A DNA stretch of 21,966 nucleotides from Chara braunii (GCA_003427395.1 BFEA01000519.1:762606-784571), one strand, 5' to 3'. Counted from the stretch's first letter, positions 9,529-19,901 are shown. The notes: a model not told the origin generated them from the letters alone. Translations and numbers: made by a program.

Positions 9529-9822
9529 GTGACGATCGCAAGACCTACCGTCTATGGACGGTTTTCAAGAGGTCAACGACATCATCTCCCAGCGACGCTA
9601 CGACACAGGCCGATTAAGTACCTAGTACATTTCACGTACTGCACCTATAAAGTTGACCGTTGGTTGACCCGTGCAAAACTTCAAGCAACAACTCCGGATG
9701 TTCTCGCTCGCTACGAACGCAAGTTGCAAGGCAAGCCGGCATCTTTGGCTCCACGTCACGCTCACGTCCAGCTTTCACCTTCAGATCGTCAGCTTCGCCC
9801 TCGACCCGACTTGACTTCATAA
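9529..9822 (+). pseudogene. Chromodomain-like C-terminus of gypsy Pol
   Basis: From about residue 28 this frame reads PIKYLVHFTYC ... DRWLTRAKLQ, the beta-strand plus helix pattern of a degenerate chromodomain, followed by RYERKL and a basic Pro/Ser/Arg tail ending RQLRPRPDLTS. Chromodomains of chromoviruses guide integration toward marked chromatin. The start codon position is a frameshift artefact, because the preceding integrase tail lies in other frames. The stop at 9820-9822 overlaps the start of the purine tract, as expected for the true polyprotein end. Confidence 0.75.
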
Positions 9823-9837
9823 GGAGGGGGGGGGGGG
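9821..9837 (+). promoter_or_regulatory. Polypurine tract of the gypsy element
   Basis: AAGGA followed by a run of 12 G lies directly between the Pol stop codon and a TG dinucleotide at 9838. In LTR retrotransposons a purine tract here primes plus-strand DNA synthesis. The long G-run may be slippage after the element died. Confidence 0.72.
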
Positions 9838-10440
9838 TGCATGCTGCGCCTGCACACGGGCCTCGTTTGAGGGGCCCGACGGTTGCTAAGGGGCCCCCAG
9901 GCCGCGCGCCATCCAGCGCGCACTCTGCAGGCCCACAACGACCTTTTGGCCGCTGGTACCGACAGTTGTCCGTTCGGACGTCGTTTCAGACAATAGGTTC
10001 ACACGTCGTTTCGGACTGCAGGTCCCAAGGCGAGGCCTTAGGCCACGTACACAAGGACGAGGCCTTTTTGAGGCCAGACGCGTTTTGGCACCTCGACGCA
10101 TCAGCACCGCGGTCTGGATACCCGGTACGGGCCTAGACCGAGTAGGCCGTTTTGAGGCCAGTACCTGAGGATGCCCAGCAAACCTAGCACCACTTCCAGC
10201 TGGGTTGAGGCTAGGCTGAGGACAATTTGGGTAGCTCACTTCTTGAGCGACACGTTGCTGGTTGGAGGCTGCACTATTCTGGCGCTGCGCTGCAAGGCTG
10301 GGAAGGAGAGGCATAAGAGGTAGAGAGAGGCGGAGGCCATACCTGTAGTGGCGAACTTACCTAGCGCCATAGCCGGGGCTCCGCGCGGTACCTGCACAGG
10401 ACGACCACGACGTTCAGTACGACATCAGTTACCTGCAGGT
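9838..10440 (+). repeat. Probable 3' LTR, right end undefined
   Basis: Sequence starting TGCATGCTGCGCC follows the purine tract at the place where a 3' LTR begins. It is GC-rich and holds repeated phrases (CGTCGTTTC followed by A/G and GAC at about 9976 and 10000; TTTGAGGCCAG at about 10067 and 10152). No second LTR copy exists in the window, so the end cannot be fixed; 10440 is where the composition turns to a polypyrimidine tract. Confidence 0.45.
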
Positions 10441-10770
10441 GAGGCAGCGAGGAGGGCGACATTTTCTTCTTCCTTCTCGACCTCCATCTTGTCTCCCTCC
10501 CTCCTCCTTTCTCCTTCCTCCTCCTTCTTCTTCATCTTCTTCTTCTTCAGATACGTGAGCGAGAGAGGTCCCAGGTAGAGGATATGGGCAAAGGTTACTA
10601 GGGGCAGAGCGCCCAAGATCTGATCCGACATTTCTAAGGCAGACATTGATTGGACATCGGCAAGGGACTATTTTTGGACTTCGCTATTGTGATCTTGATA
10701 TTTTCCCTCGCCTCCATCTTTCGTCTCTCCTCTCCCCATCTCTCATCTGTGATATCTCCCCATGTGCGTG
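10441..10770. other. Polypyrimidine tract and spacer
   Basis: About 10460-10550 is almost pure C/T and ends in TTCTTCTTCAG, which resembles a splice acceptor but has no coding sequence after it. The remainder shows nothing recognisable. It could still be part of the LTR. Confidence 0.5.
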
Positions 10771-11021
10771 TACAAAGGAGGGACCTTTCTTCTATGTGTG
10801 GTGTCCCTCCTCCTCTCTCACATGTGTGACGAGTCATGGGGTGTTGTATCAGTCCCGGTTAGGTCATGACTTATCTTGAATTCTTCCACTGCGTTACTAT
10901 GTGCCATTTTGTATGTATCAGGATGTACATTGCGTGCCGATGTTCCACTGACATTGCAATCTCCATTCAATCCTTTTCATCACGTTGCGGATCCTTGACT
11001 CTACATACATTGCCCAACTGG
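10771..11021. other. Spacer, nothing recognised
   Basis: Mixed-composition DNA with several short frames, none with a domain or motif. Confidence 0.5.
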
Positions 11022-11028
11022 GCACACA

Positions 11029-11100
<72 letters not shown>

Positions 11101-11101
11101 C
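11022..11101. repeat. (CA)n microsatellite
   Basis: A CA run of about 80 bases with two small interruptions (CAAAC near its left end and CGCA near its right end). Confidence 0.97.
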
Positions 11102-11537
11102 ATATGCAATGACTCAAAACCCTGTCAGGAGGAAACTTGTCAAGTGTCGAAGTACAAGATGACTTAGCGCTGATAATTTTCTCCAATAATCGTGATATGT
11201 AATCTGTAATAAAATGTCTCGTAACCATAGGACAAAGGAGGTAGGAGGGAGAATAAACTTAGAGGGTGGAAGATAATGTATCTATCAATGTCCACATCGA
11301 CAGAACACCCTGGTCTCCCTCTTCTTCTTCGGGCGTCACCCCCACATCCACGTTAGCAAACAGTGTCCCAGAAATGAGCCTGACGAGACTTGATCATAGC
11401 AAAGTGCCAACTAGGCACAATTCTCCCATGAAGACTTCTCTGCAGCGCACAATATCGACAACATTAACAGGTGAGTCCCCTCTCTCTCACTCTATCAATC
11501 CCACAGATCTTGATCACCCTCCTTGTCACATTCCAAT

Positions 11538-11595
11538 CACTGTCGAAGACAGTGTGTTACGTGCCACACTGTCGAAGACAGTGTGTTACGTGCCA
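11538..11595. repeat. 29-bp tandem duplication containing a hairpin
   Basis: Two identical 29-bp units (11538-11566, 11567-11595) each contain CACTGTC-GAA-GACAGTG. In the second copy the flanking bases extend the stem to 9 bp. Confidence 0.9.
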
Positions 11596-11715
11596 CATCA
11601 GCAATGCCAAGACAGTGTACCAAGTGCCATATCAGCATCCAAGAAGACAGCTGGCGCCAAAAGCATAGAGGCACCAACATGCAAATGCAGCAGTCTCGCG
11701 TCGCCGTCGCACAAT

Positions 11716-11759
11716 GCCAACGTAGAGCCAGCGTCTTGCCAACGTCCAGCCAGCGTCAT
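11716..11759. repeat. 22-bp tandem duplication
   Basis: Two units starting GCCAACGT and ending CCAGCGTC plus two bases (11716-11737, 11738-11759), followed by a partial third unit beginning GCCAGC. Confidence 0.8.
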
Positions 11760-11817
11760 GCCAGCATCAAGCGGCAAGGCAAGACTGAATGTTGACTCCC
11801 AGGGTCAGGGTCAATAA

Positions 11818-12571
11818 ATAGTGTTGACGAAGTTGACCAGCCTCTGGTCCCTCACGTACGAAGGCTCAGATTGACTCACAACCGACGGCCTGGATGTTGT
11901 ACAGTTGCAGACTTCTGAATGATGTCTGGATATCTGCGTACAACCAAGTGTGTGTGTCTGGTTGATGGCCCGGACTGGGTCCGTGAAGACTTTGAATCGT
12001 AAGGCAGTGAGGCAGTCAGACAGCAAGGCCTGCAACAACAGAAAAATTCCCATGAGAAATGAAAGTTGAGAAAACATTCCATAAGAAAAATTTCTTCATA
12101 TTTATAAATTATAATTCCAATGTTCGTCAAATTCTAAAATTTTCAGTTTTATTTGACAAGTTCCAGTCTAAATATAAACTTTCCCTTCCAACTACATTTA
12201 TTTGTTTAAGATTCAATGAAAGTCTGGACAAGTTTATGTAAATTTTTATTTCAACTTTCATTCTATTACAACAAATATCTTATAATTTGGATTGGATTAA
12301 CCTATTTATGACTGGAAATCCTTACTTAGAACAATAGTCCAATTAAAATATTTCATGAACTCATCCACATTTTCATTCCATCTCTAGCATGTAGTTCAAA
12401 TAAGAAGGGATGCCCCATTCTTGGAAGGAAATTTTTCAAGTTATACGAAAAAATTCAAATTGGAATGACATTTTTTAAGATGAAACGAAAATTTAAAATT
12501 TAAAATATAATTTTATTATAGAATGATTATTTAAATCTGGGAAATTTTTTTGTTGAAGCAGGTGGGAAGAA
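11818..12571. other. Spacer, AT-rich in its second half
   Basis: From about 12060 the sequence is strongly AT-rich, with many short A and T runs. No gene, RNA or element hallmark was seen. Confidence 0.55.
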
Positions 12572-12650
12572 GCAAGGCAACAACACAGCAAGGCAGCGAG
12601 GCAGCGAGGCAGCAAGGCAGCAAGGCAAGGCAAGGCAAGACAAGCAGCAG
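12572..12650. repeat. GGCAGCAA/GGCAA purine-rich minisatellite
   Basis: Imperfect 8-bp units (AAGGCAGC, GAGGCAGC) shorten rightward to 5-bp AAGGC units. The minus-strand reading is a Cys/Leu/Ala-rich artefact. Confidence 0.85.
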
Positions 12651-12681
12651 GGCAAGACGATGAACAGCAGGGAAACAAGAC

Positions 12682-12935
12682 AGAGTTGAGATGAAGTTGA
12701 ATGGTAGCCAAAGCTGCCTAATGGCCCCAGTATCATCTGGGAATCATTGTTGTTTTCCATTTTTTGCGTAATAATTAGAGAGTTCGCACATTTTCACTTG
12801 AAACAAAAAAAATAAAGAAGGGCAAGGGCAAGTTGCTCCTGTTTTCTCATCTTACCTCAGCCTAGCCAACCGCAAGCGTTGCTATGAAGTCAATGCTAGG
12901 GTAGAGTTGAGATGAAGTTGAACGCTAGCCAAGCT
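12682..12935. repeat. Direct repeat pair, 221-bp offset
   Basis: AGAGTTGAGATGAAGTTGAA occurs at 12682-12701 and at 12903-12922, and both copies continue with a related phrase (GTAGCCAAAGCT and CTAGCCAAGCT). An A22 tract lies shortly after the second copy. Confidence 0.75.
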
Positions 12936-12978
12936 AGGGTGTTTGCTCATACCATCACACCTGCTAAACCTGGGTGTT

Positions 12979-13000
12979 AAAAAAAAAAAAAAAAAAAAAA
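12979..13000. repeat. A22 homopolymer
   Basis: Twenty-two consecutive adenines follow GGGTGTT. A retroposon tail is possible, but the body of such an element is not identified. Confidence 0.9.
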
Positions 13001-14212
13001 CAAGGTATCAACCCCAACAGATGTAACGATCTTCCTATACATTTTCATAAGAGACGTTGATCTCGGTTTTCAACACGTGTTGCTCCCTACTAATAAATCA
13101 GAGTCGTTTTCCAAAAGAGTAAAAAGAGAAAAAGGCAAGTTGTAAGGAAGCACCATGAGGAGCGACTCCAGCAAGAGAATCGACAGTGAACCGCAAGGCC
13201 TCAAAGGGCAAGGTAAGTAGGGCGCAAGCGCGCAGGACACCCACAAAACAAGACACAAAGCAATGCAAACCCATGGACACAGAAAGGGTCGAAGACTCGA
13301 TGAAGATGACTATCAGCTACTCATAAACACTGCAGACTGTAGGTCCGAATGCCTATCATTGTTAACTCAGAGGTGAAGTAGGACTGCCTGCATGGCAAAC
13401 CCGCTACAATGAGGAAGGGAATGAGGAGGAAGAAGGTGGAGATGCAGGTGGAGATGGAGAGAGAAAAACACACACATCATCACCAAGGACTCACACTGGA
13501 CAGACCCCAAACTCTCGTATAGAAAAATGCATGGAAAAACATGTTGCACGCTGGGGTATACCCCCAGCGGAATGACTGGACTGATACCATCGGCGAACGG
13601 AATAGACATACTGCCTGACAGATCAGGCAAACGGGCAGGTCCCGTAGGCCGAACAGGCACAAAGCCAAATAGGTCCACCTATAGACCGGGGGAAAGAGTA
13701 CTGTTGCAATAGGAAACACAGAGTCACAGACATCCCAGACAGAAGCCCACCTAAGAGTATTAGAGGCACTCTATGCAAACAAACACCAACTTACAGTTAC
13801 TTAGGCACTTGGAAACACTTGAGAAAAGACCCAGGGACGAAAGGAACACATTTGGTCATGATTTGAAGAAGACAGGTAAACAAATGGTAATAAACTACAA
13901 ATAAAGAATAGAAATAATGGCTGCAGGTCTTGTTTTGAGTTCGTAAAGGCAAAAAAACACTCACTGACAAATAAATCATGCGCCTGATTTTGAAACGACA
14001 GTTTTGGTCGAGAAATTTTTATTTTTATTTTTTTCCCCCATCTGACACCACAGCCGACCCGTGTATAATATGACACCCGGCCTGACACAATGACCGGGGT
14101 AGTTTCATTGCCCTTTTCGCCTGGTTTCTTTGCCGACGTATGTATTTTTATTCTCCTAAAAAACTTTGATGTGACATGAACGTACTTCCCTCTAAAGAAT
14201 ATCACCAGATGA
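13001..14212. other. Spacer with a small hairpin cluster
   Basis: No coding region is convincing. Three short inverted repeats lie close together: CTGGGG/CCCCAG at 13551-13567, TGCCTGA/TCAGGCA at 13612-13629 and ACGGG/CCCGT at about 13632-13646. Confidence 0.55.
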
Positions 14213-14232
14213 TTGTATGTGTGTGTGTATGT

Positions 14233-14279
<47 letters not shown>

Positions 14280-14294
14280 TGCGTGTGTGTGTGT
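14213..14294. repeat. (GT)n microsatellite
   Basis: A GT run of about 80 bases with a few TATG, CT and GC interruptions. Confidence 0.96.
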
Positions 14295-15652
14295 TTTGTT
14301 TGAACAGGAAGCCACTGCGCCTAAACCAGCGCAGCAAACATAGCAATACAGTACATCTATTTTGACGATGTAAATCCATACGATATGGTTATATGGAGAT
14401 ATGAAACAAATTCTCTTTGGGGGATTGCATCAAATTAATTCATGAGCCCGATATTTTTCCACCAATGGATTTTTTTTGGAACAAGTAATATCCATGTTGA
14501 AATAACCAACTGGGTGGTACGCTTATGGCCAGCGATGGTCACCGCGATGGAAACCCAAGATAATCAAACAGAATAGAGACGTATGTACGTGCAAAATAAT
14601 GATTAGAGATGTATCAAAGCTATTACCATACTTCAAGTCAAACATGTTTCACATACAACGAACAAATCAAATCAGATTAATTCTAAACAAGTAGGAACAA
14701 CATTATCCCGCGGATTCACACTACCGCTCCGCATTTTTCACATAACTATAACCTTTGCACCAAAATTTCGTAAAAAACATACACCATGGATGTGCGCAAG
14801 CTGGATCAAAAACCAATTTCCTCAAGCATGATCAAAATAAAAACCTACTCATTCACATGTACTATAAACCAATTCGCTGGTCATACGAAGCGAGAGGGTT
14901 TATGCAAGTATACTGACAAAATTTTCTACTAAAAAAACGTTTTTTATAAGATTGTCATCACCAGCACGCTACGTAATCCTCCACAGTTCACTCAGCTAGT
15001 TGCTATAATACGCGGTCGATTGGAAAAAAACAACAAGATTACGATGGGAAAACAATAAGACCTCGTAGGAGTACATGGCTGCTGCAATCCCACCAGGCCC
15101 CATGCGTACTTTGCTTGAAAGCCAATTCCCTAGAGGCATCCAATACTCTCCTTATTAGGCTTTCTTAAGCATACTTTTTATCCCAGGAGCATACATCCGC
15201 CTTGATCAAATGCATTGATCAATTAGATCCCCATCCCCAAAGCTATCTAACTTTGCCCAAATCAATTGTGTACGTGATGATGGAAGAAAACATGGCCAAT
15301 CCGAACTGACCTAAACTCCAAAGGAGAGATAGCGGATTGAATATACCAACAACGCCTTGTGATTCGGAAAACATCAGAATCCTACTGTTCCATTAATAGA
15401 ATACCGCTTTATACTTGTGCTCGAGGTCGTCAAAATTATCAGCAGCGCTCCGTCATTACTCGAAAGAAATTTTTAACAACCCTTCTTAAGCTACAATACT
15501 GTCATTGGATATCTGTGATCTGCATCTTCCTTCCAAACCATATCCCCGTATCGAGCTATTCCACACTCACTAACCCTCATGCGCCTCAATCATGCCATCA
15601 TTTTTTTCGGACGCATTCAATCCAACATTTCCATCGTATTCAATCAAGGCGA
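14295..15652. other. Long spacer, no gene recognised
   Basis: Moderately AT-rich, apparently non-repetitive DNA. The only frame above 100 codons (plus strand, 15359-15664) has no motif and an unremarkable composition. If the minus-strand membrane-protein candidate is real, its 3' untranslated region lies in the right part of this stretch. Confidence 0.5.
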
Positions 15653-16106
15653 CTATTCACGTGACATGTGATAGTAGACAAGGAGAAATGTGGAGGGCTT
15701 AGTCATCCAATATGTAAGTAGAGCCCCAATTGCCGCCATTAGAAATAGCAAAGAACCACCAAGAAGTACAGGCCAAAGCCCATCCCCCCTCGAACAAACA
15801 CCTCCTCCTGCTGACCAAAACATCGAGTACTCCAGCATAAAAGTCATCATCGTGAACAAGGAAAGGGCCCTTTGAACAATCAAAAGGAATAAAGCAACTA
15901 ACACAAAGAAAAAACCTTTCATCCTCCTACTCCTTACGATAGAATCAAGGTTGCGCACCCCTTCCCGAAGAGTTATTGCCTGCAAATCAAAATCCGCAGT
16001 CAAGCATGCGTACAATAGAAAATTCCATAGCCACAAAGAAAGCGAGCGACGCAAGAAAGATGACGAAGATAGTGACCATGGTTACGGAGATGTATGCAGT
16101 TTCCAT
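15653..16106 (-). CDS. Candidate small multi-span membrane protein
   Basis: From an ATG at 16106 the minus strand encodes METAYISVTMVT followed by a hydrophobic helix (TIFVIFLASLAFFVAMEF) and stops at FSIVRMLDCGF. Sequence resembling a 3' splice site (TTTTGATTTGCAG) then precedes a second open stretch ending at 15653. That stretch has helices at FFFVLVALFLLIV and PVLLGGSLLFLMAAIGALLTYW and two glycine-rich loops. The two parts are phase-compatible if joined, but the obvious donor would leave an intron of only about 34 bp, so the real structure is unclear. Possible further upstream exons reach about 16450 (SPDEPIIAG just before a GT). The helix spacing faintly recalls plant DUF1218 proteins. 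I cannot confirm that, and chance hydrophobic frames remain possible. Confidence 0.3.
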
Positions 16107-17105
16107 CTGGAATGCTATTCTCCTAAAATTGTGAGCACATCATGATTAGCGAGATTGTACAAAATCCTATGTCACAACTCACAAACAAACAGTAACGAAC
16201 ACAACAACGCAGGTGGAAAGACAATGTCTGGTAGCATCGTAATCCGAATATACCCGTAAAGAGTCACAGAAAGAAATCCTAATTCAACTAAACGACCCCA
16301 TAGTGTCGACAAAATATTAGGGCAGCTAGCAGGAAATCCCAAAGTTTTTTTCGCCAATACCTGCTATGATTGGCTCATCAGGGGAAACAATGCCCTTAGT
16401 TATCGTGTCGAAAGGGACAAGGCCTTTATTTTTAAAGCCAAGGATTAAGACATGGTGTGAAGGTGTTAGGGGGAGGGAGAGGGAATGTATCCGATGTATT
16501 TACCACCCTTGATGATGTCGTTGCATCCCCCATGTCCGCGTTCGTCAAACCTGAAGAAGAATATCCAGTATTTCACCAGTTGCCTTTTAGTGATACTAGA
16601 AACTACCGAGGGGGGAGCGGGAACTGTTACACATATGACACTAGACGGGAAAAAGGTGAGAAGGGAAGACAAAAATTTTGTGAAGAAGACAAAGTAGCAA
16701 ACAGCAGGAGAACCGTAATCAGGAGGGCGACATCGACGCAGACTATCTAAAACCTCAGGCACCAATGCAGCGTCGGTACGTGGATCTTGGCCTCAGAGCA
16801 CCGTTATGAACCAAGGCACCACGACTGGGGCGCACCAAAACGTGAGGATGGATTGAATGCCGAACGTGTCTTAAATATCAGTATGCGGACCATTCGACCA
16901 AACAGTTGGAGCGCAAAACAAAAAACAAAAAAACAAGGGGGGTATTCGAATATCGACCAAAGGCGGAGGTTAGGGTGGGTATTTTGTGGTGTAAAAATCA
17001 CCCTCGGACGGGCTGGCGTCGCCGGTTGGTTTTATATCCGACTTTCGAATGGATTCCAAGGGAAGGTAAACCCTTCCACTTCCCACCGTATAAAACAAAA
17101 CTTAT
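16107..17105. other. Spacer, possible upstream region of the minus-strand candidate
   Basis: The minus strand has a short open stretch around 16370-16450 (KGLVPFDTITKGIVSPDEP) ending at a GT that could be a splice donor. Otherwise nothing is recognised. Around 16905-16945 there is an A-rich run followed by G6. Confidence 0.35.
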
Positions 17106-18862
17106 TCATCTAAATAAACGTGAAAAACCACTTGAAGACGATAAGTCGTCGTTGTCAAATGGAGAAGATACCGCACACACGTCTTGTTCTTGAGCATGAG
17201 TACCCAGCGTAGGAACGAGTCGGGCAGCATAGTCCTCAGAAGAATATAAGATGGAAGGACTATCAACTTCCGCATGTGCCTCGGAACGAAGGGCGGTCGC
17301 ACGCGTAGCAACCGGTTCCGAAGGCGTCGAGAGTGTCGTCGACTCACTCCCGCCAGTGCTCAGTTTCCTGATTCGCCCTTGCCTTTCAAAGGACAGCCCA
17401 CTGTTTCGTGGAGATTGTTGTTGCACCACAAACAATAGCGGAATATCGTGTGTAGCTTGTATACATGTTCCGAGAGACCATAGTGGTTCTATGGGTCTTG
17501 AGTTGTTGCGTCAGGCCCGGGTTTTTATGTGGTGTTTGTCTTCGATCTGTCGCGTCCTCGACCTTTGCCAGGGCGGCCACCATCCCGGGTGGCTGCGAGT
17601 CGGTCCCCCTCATTGGCAGATCCAGCCTCGCTTGAAGGGTCAATCGACATTGCCGCCGCGAACACAGCCACTTTCGGCCGATGTTGTTCTCTGCTCTGGT
17701 TTGCCGCAAGCGAACACTTGAGATTCTTGGCCTCTGTGTTCGTGACGATGATCTGCGCAGCCTTGTTGAAGAGCTCCGCAGTTATAGTGAGAGTGTTTGC
17801 GACTTGAGTCGGCGCGGTGCACAATGTCAGAAACGACCTCGAGATGAAGTAGTGTTTGACGGCGTGAAAGCCCATTGGTACGCTGGGCGTGGCTGCCAAG
17901 CGTTGGAACTCGGCAATCCAATCTCCGCTCAACATTGTGTTTTGGTGAAACTTGATCAACTTGCCCATTGCTTTCATTTTTGGCAGCTCGATTTGGAACC
18001 TCTTATGCCACGCCGCCTTCAGAACAGTCCAACTGATATTGGTGTGCAAGTCGGATACCACCACTTCGTTCGTGGACAACAGATTGTCCAGCCATGCTTG
18101 GCACGCACCCCCCGATCGGAAGTACAAATACGCGTGCTTCTTGGTTTCCCTTGTGTGGTGGAGCTCTAACTTAAGCTCGAACTGGAGGAACCATGGAATT
18201 AGGTCCGTCTTCGTGGAGTCGCAGAAGATCTCTTGTCCATCAAACTTCAAAATTGTCTCGCGTGTTGACGTGCTTGGGCCAGTGGCGGCAGCGCAGATCC
18301 GCTGCTCAAGTTGTTGAGTAGCCGCTTGTTGTGCCTATACGCCTTCCGTGAGCGTTTCGACGTTGATCTCCAAGGCATCAAGACGATCGGTAGTGTTGGA
18401 GGAGTTGGCGACGGGGGCGGCGAAGGGTCGTTGCTCCAGCTGTTGTAGACGACTGTTGAATTGCTTGACCTGGTCATCGAGGCTATATATGTCCTCCTGT
18501 TGTGCAATGCACGTTGCCGGGAGGTCCATTAGGCGGGAGAGCAACAGCGAGATTCATGGTCCGCTGTCAGTGAGTTTGCCACCTTCGGCCTCCGCCCGCC
18601 ATTCCTCTGCCATAGTGAGTAGAGCTCTCTCCTCGCTGAATACCTTCTCGCGTTGTTAACTGCGCTTTTCATCGGCAGCCTTTGCTGCTGCCTCGTCGTG
18701 CAAGCGTTGTTATTCTACCACCAGCAGACGTGCTTTCTCTGCATCATCGGCCTTCTTCTTCTCTGCGGTTGCTACCACATCCGACCGTTGCTTGGCCACA
18801 TGGATCAAGGTCTGCATTCGAGCCTGATAGGCCTCGGTTGTTTCCCCTGGCTTCTGATCCAT
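17106..18862 (-). pseudogene. Ty3/gypsy gag with zinc knuckle, nonsense-mutated
   Basis: A single minus-strand frame from ATG at 18862 to about 17380 encodes Gag, the structural protein that packages element RNA. It begins with an Ala/Glu/Lys-rich coiled-coil-like region, then a Gln-rich linker, then a retrotransposon gag domain (FDGQEIF, FELKLELHH, GACQAWLDNLL, SWTVLKAAWHKRF, about 17870-18250). Next come a basic Gly/Arg-rich patch and a CCHC zinc knuckle of spacing C-x2-C-x4-H-x4-C at 17393-17434. In-frame stops lie at 18710-18712, 18656-18658, 18554-18556, 18335-18337, 17525-17527, 17489-17491 and 17360-17362. Near the knuckle the open frame switches, and an acidic Ser-rich linker runs to 17106. 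It appears to be the same family as the pol pieces at 6247-9822. No protease follows here. Confidence 0.88.
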
Positions 18863-18932
18863 AACGACTGTTTGGGGGCACGTGAGCATAGAGAAGGCCG
18901 AAGGATTGTTAACGTGGCACGACTATCGGCCG

Positions 18933-19071
18933 ACGTGTCACTGCTAACGTGGTCTGCTGACGTGGTCTGCTGACATGGTATGCTGACGTGACCCGCTGAC
19001 ATGGTCTACTGACATGATCTCCTGACGTGGCCTGCTGACGTGGTCTGCTGATATAGCCTGCTGACGTGGCA
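18933..19071. repeat. 13-bp minisatellite, about ten units
   Basis: Units of the form ACGTGGTCTGCTG follow each other with period 13 from 18947 to 19063, preceded by a near unit at 18933 and trailed by a partial one. Substitutions are mostly G/A and C/T. It lies just upstream of the gag start on the minus strand, where a leader or 5' LTR would be expected. The 13-base period excludes a simple coding repeat. Confidence 0.92.
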
Positions 19072-19901
19072 ACTCACCAATGTCGCAGTAGGGGGTACCC
19101 GGAGACACATGAGAAGGGAAGAAAGGATGGTGCAACAACATAGGAGGGGGGTGGGGTTGATCGCCCAGATAAGGAGCCACTTATCAAAAGGAAAGTTTGA
19201 ACTTTGCAAAAAATTTCGAGAAATTAATAATTTGTAAAAAAAATCGACTTTGCAAGTTCAATAGGTCTCCCAATCCCCGAAAAATCGAACTTAGTAATAA
19301 TTAAAAAATTATGAATTTTTCAGACTGCAAATGATAATGATAATGATACTAATGAATAGTTAACAACGGAACTACGAAAATTGTCCACAACTTCCGGGAA
19401 TTACAAAAAACAAAAAGTCGAAATTAATAAGATGAGAGTTTGCACAGAAAGATAAACTGCAATGAGAGATTTTCCGTAAAAATATTTTTTCAGAATCTCG
19501 GACTTAACAGAATACTACAAATTTTAAATTTTCCGTTACCGTTAAAAATGCGTGAATTAAAAAAATCAGCGCAAATAAATTCGGGATTTTTTTTTTGAAA
19601 TTTTCGGATTAACGGAAAAAGCAAGAAGCAATGCAAATCGGAATTTTCGTTATGCGTGAATCTGAAAAAAAAATAAAGAAAACGTGCAATAAACGACCTC
19701 TCTTCCTCCGCTCATCCTCTGCGTCTCCGTCCCTCCTCCGAAAGAAGGTTAATAACACGTATAATTTTCATTATACATATATTATGTATGCAACTTACTT
19801 TCTTTTTTTTTTCATTATTTTTGTTTTCCTCACTGCCACCCTCAGTTTTCATAACTTATTTAAAACGTTGAGGGTTTCTTATCTTTCATCTTTTTTTCAT
19901 C
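19072..19901. other. AT-rich spacer, no gene recognised
   Basis: Strongly AT-rich from about 19200 with recurring TTTTCGGA/TCCGAAAA-like words. If the gag fragment kept a 5' LTR it would lie here on the minus strand, but no LTR ends or primer-binding site could be identified. Confidence 0.5.

Larger units (their letters stand above)
7223..9822 (+). mobile_element. Ty3/gypsy chromovirus pol remnant
   Basis: In order on the plus strand lie RT, RNase H, a zinc-binding HHCC domain, integrase core and a chromodomain-like tail, the domain order of chromoviruses. The reading frame changes at about 7282, 7890, 8465, 8836 and between 9470 and 9529. In-frame stops occur at 7653-7655, 8090-8092, 8318-8320 and 9468-9470. 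The 5' half of pol is missing from this strand and is found inverted at 6247-7222. A purine tract follows the final stop directly, supporting the placement of the element's 3' end. Confidence 0.92.
11266..11817 (+). other. Unassigned 183-codon open frame
   Basis: The longest frame in this spacer is Ser/Thr/Pro-rich with scattered His and Cys and no motif I recognise. It runs through two short tandem duplications (29-bp units at 11538-11595 and 22-bp units at 11716-11759). Neither length is a multiple of three, so the duplicated DNA is translated in different frames. That argues against selection on a protein. Other frames over the same stretch are also open, pointing to low stop density rather than coding. 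It may belong to an LTR or leader of an unrecognised element. I would not treat it as a gene without transcript support. Confidence 0.15.

Noticed and set aside
11876-12130. Minus-strand frames with Cys/Phe-rich segments
   Set aside because: Short, AT-driven and without motifs; two different frames are equally open.
13801-14379. 192-codon minus-strand frame
   Set aside because: It runs straight through the GT microsatellite, giving a Thr/His repeat, and has no recognisable domain on either side.
17681-18317. Plus-strand frames opposite gag
   Set aside because: Antisense shadows of the gag frame, which shows the gag domain and zinc knuckle.
19072-19200. 5' LTR end and primer-binding site of the gag fragment
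   Set aside because: No tRNA-complementary 18-mer or LTR terminus could be recognised, and there is no second LTR copy for comparison.
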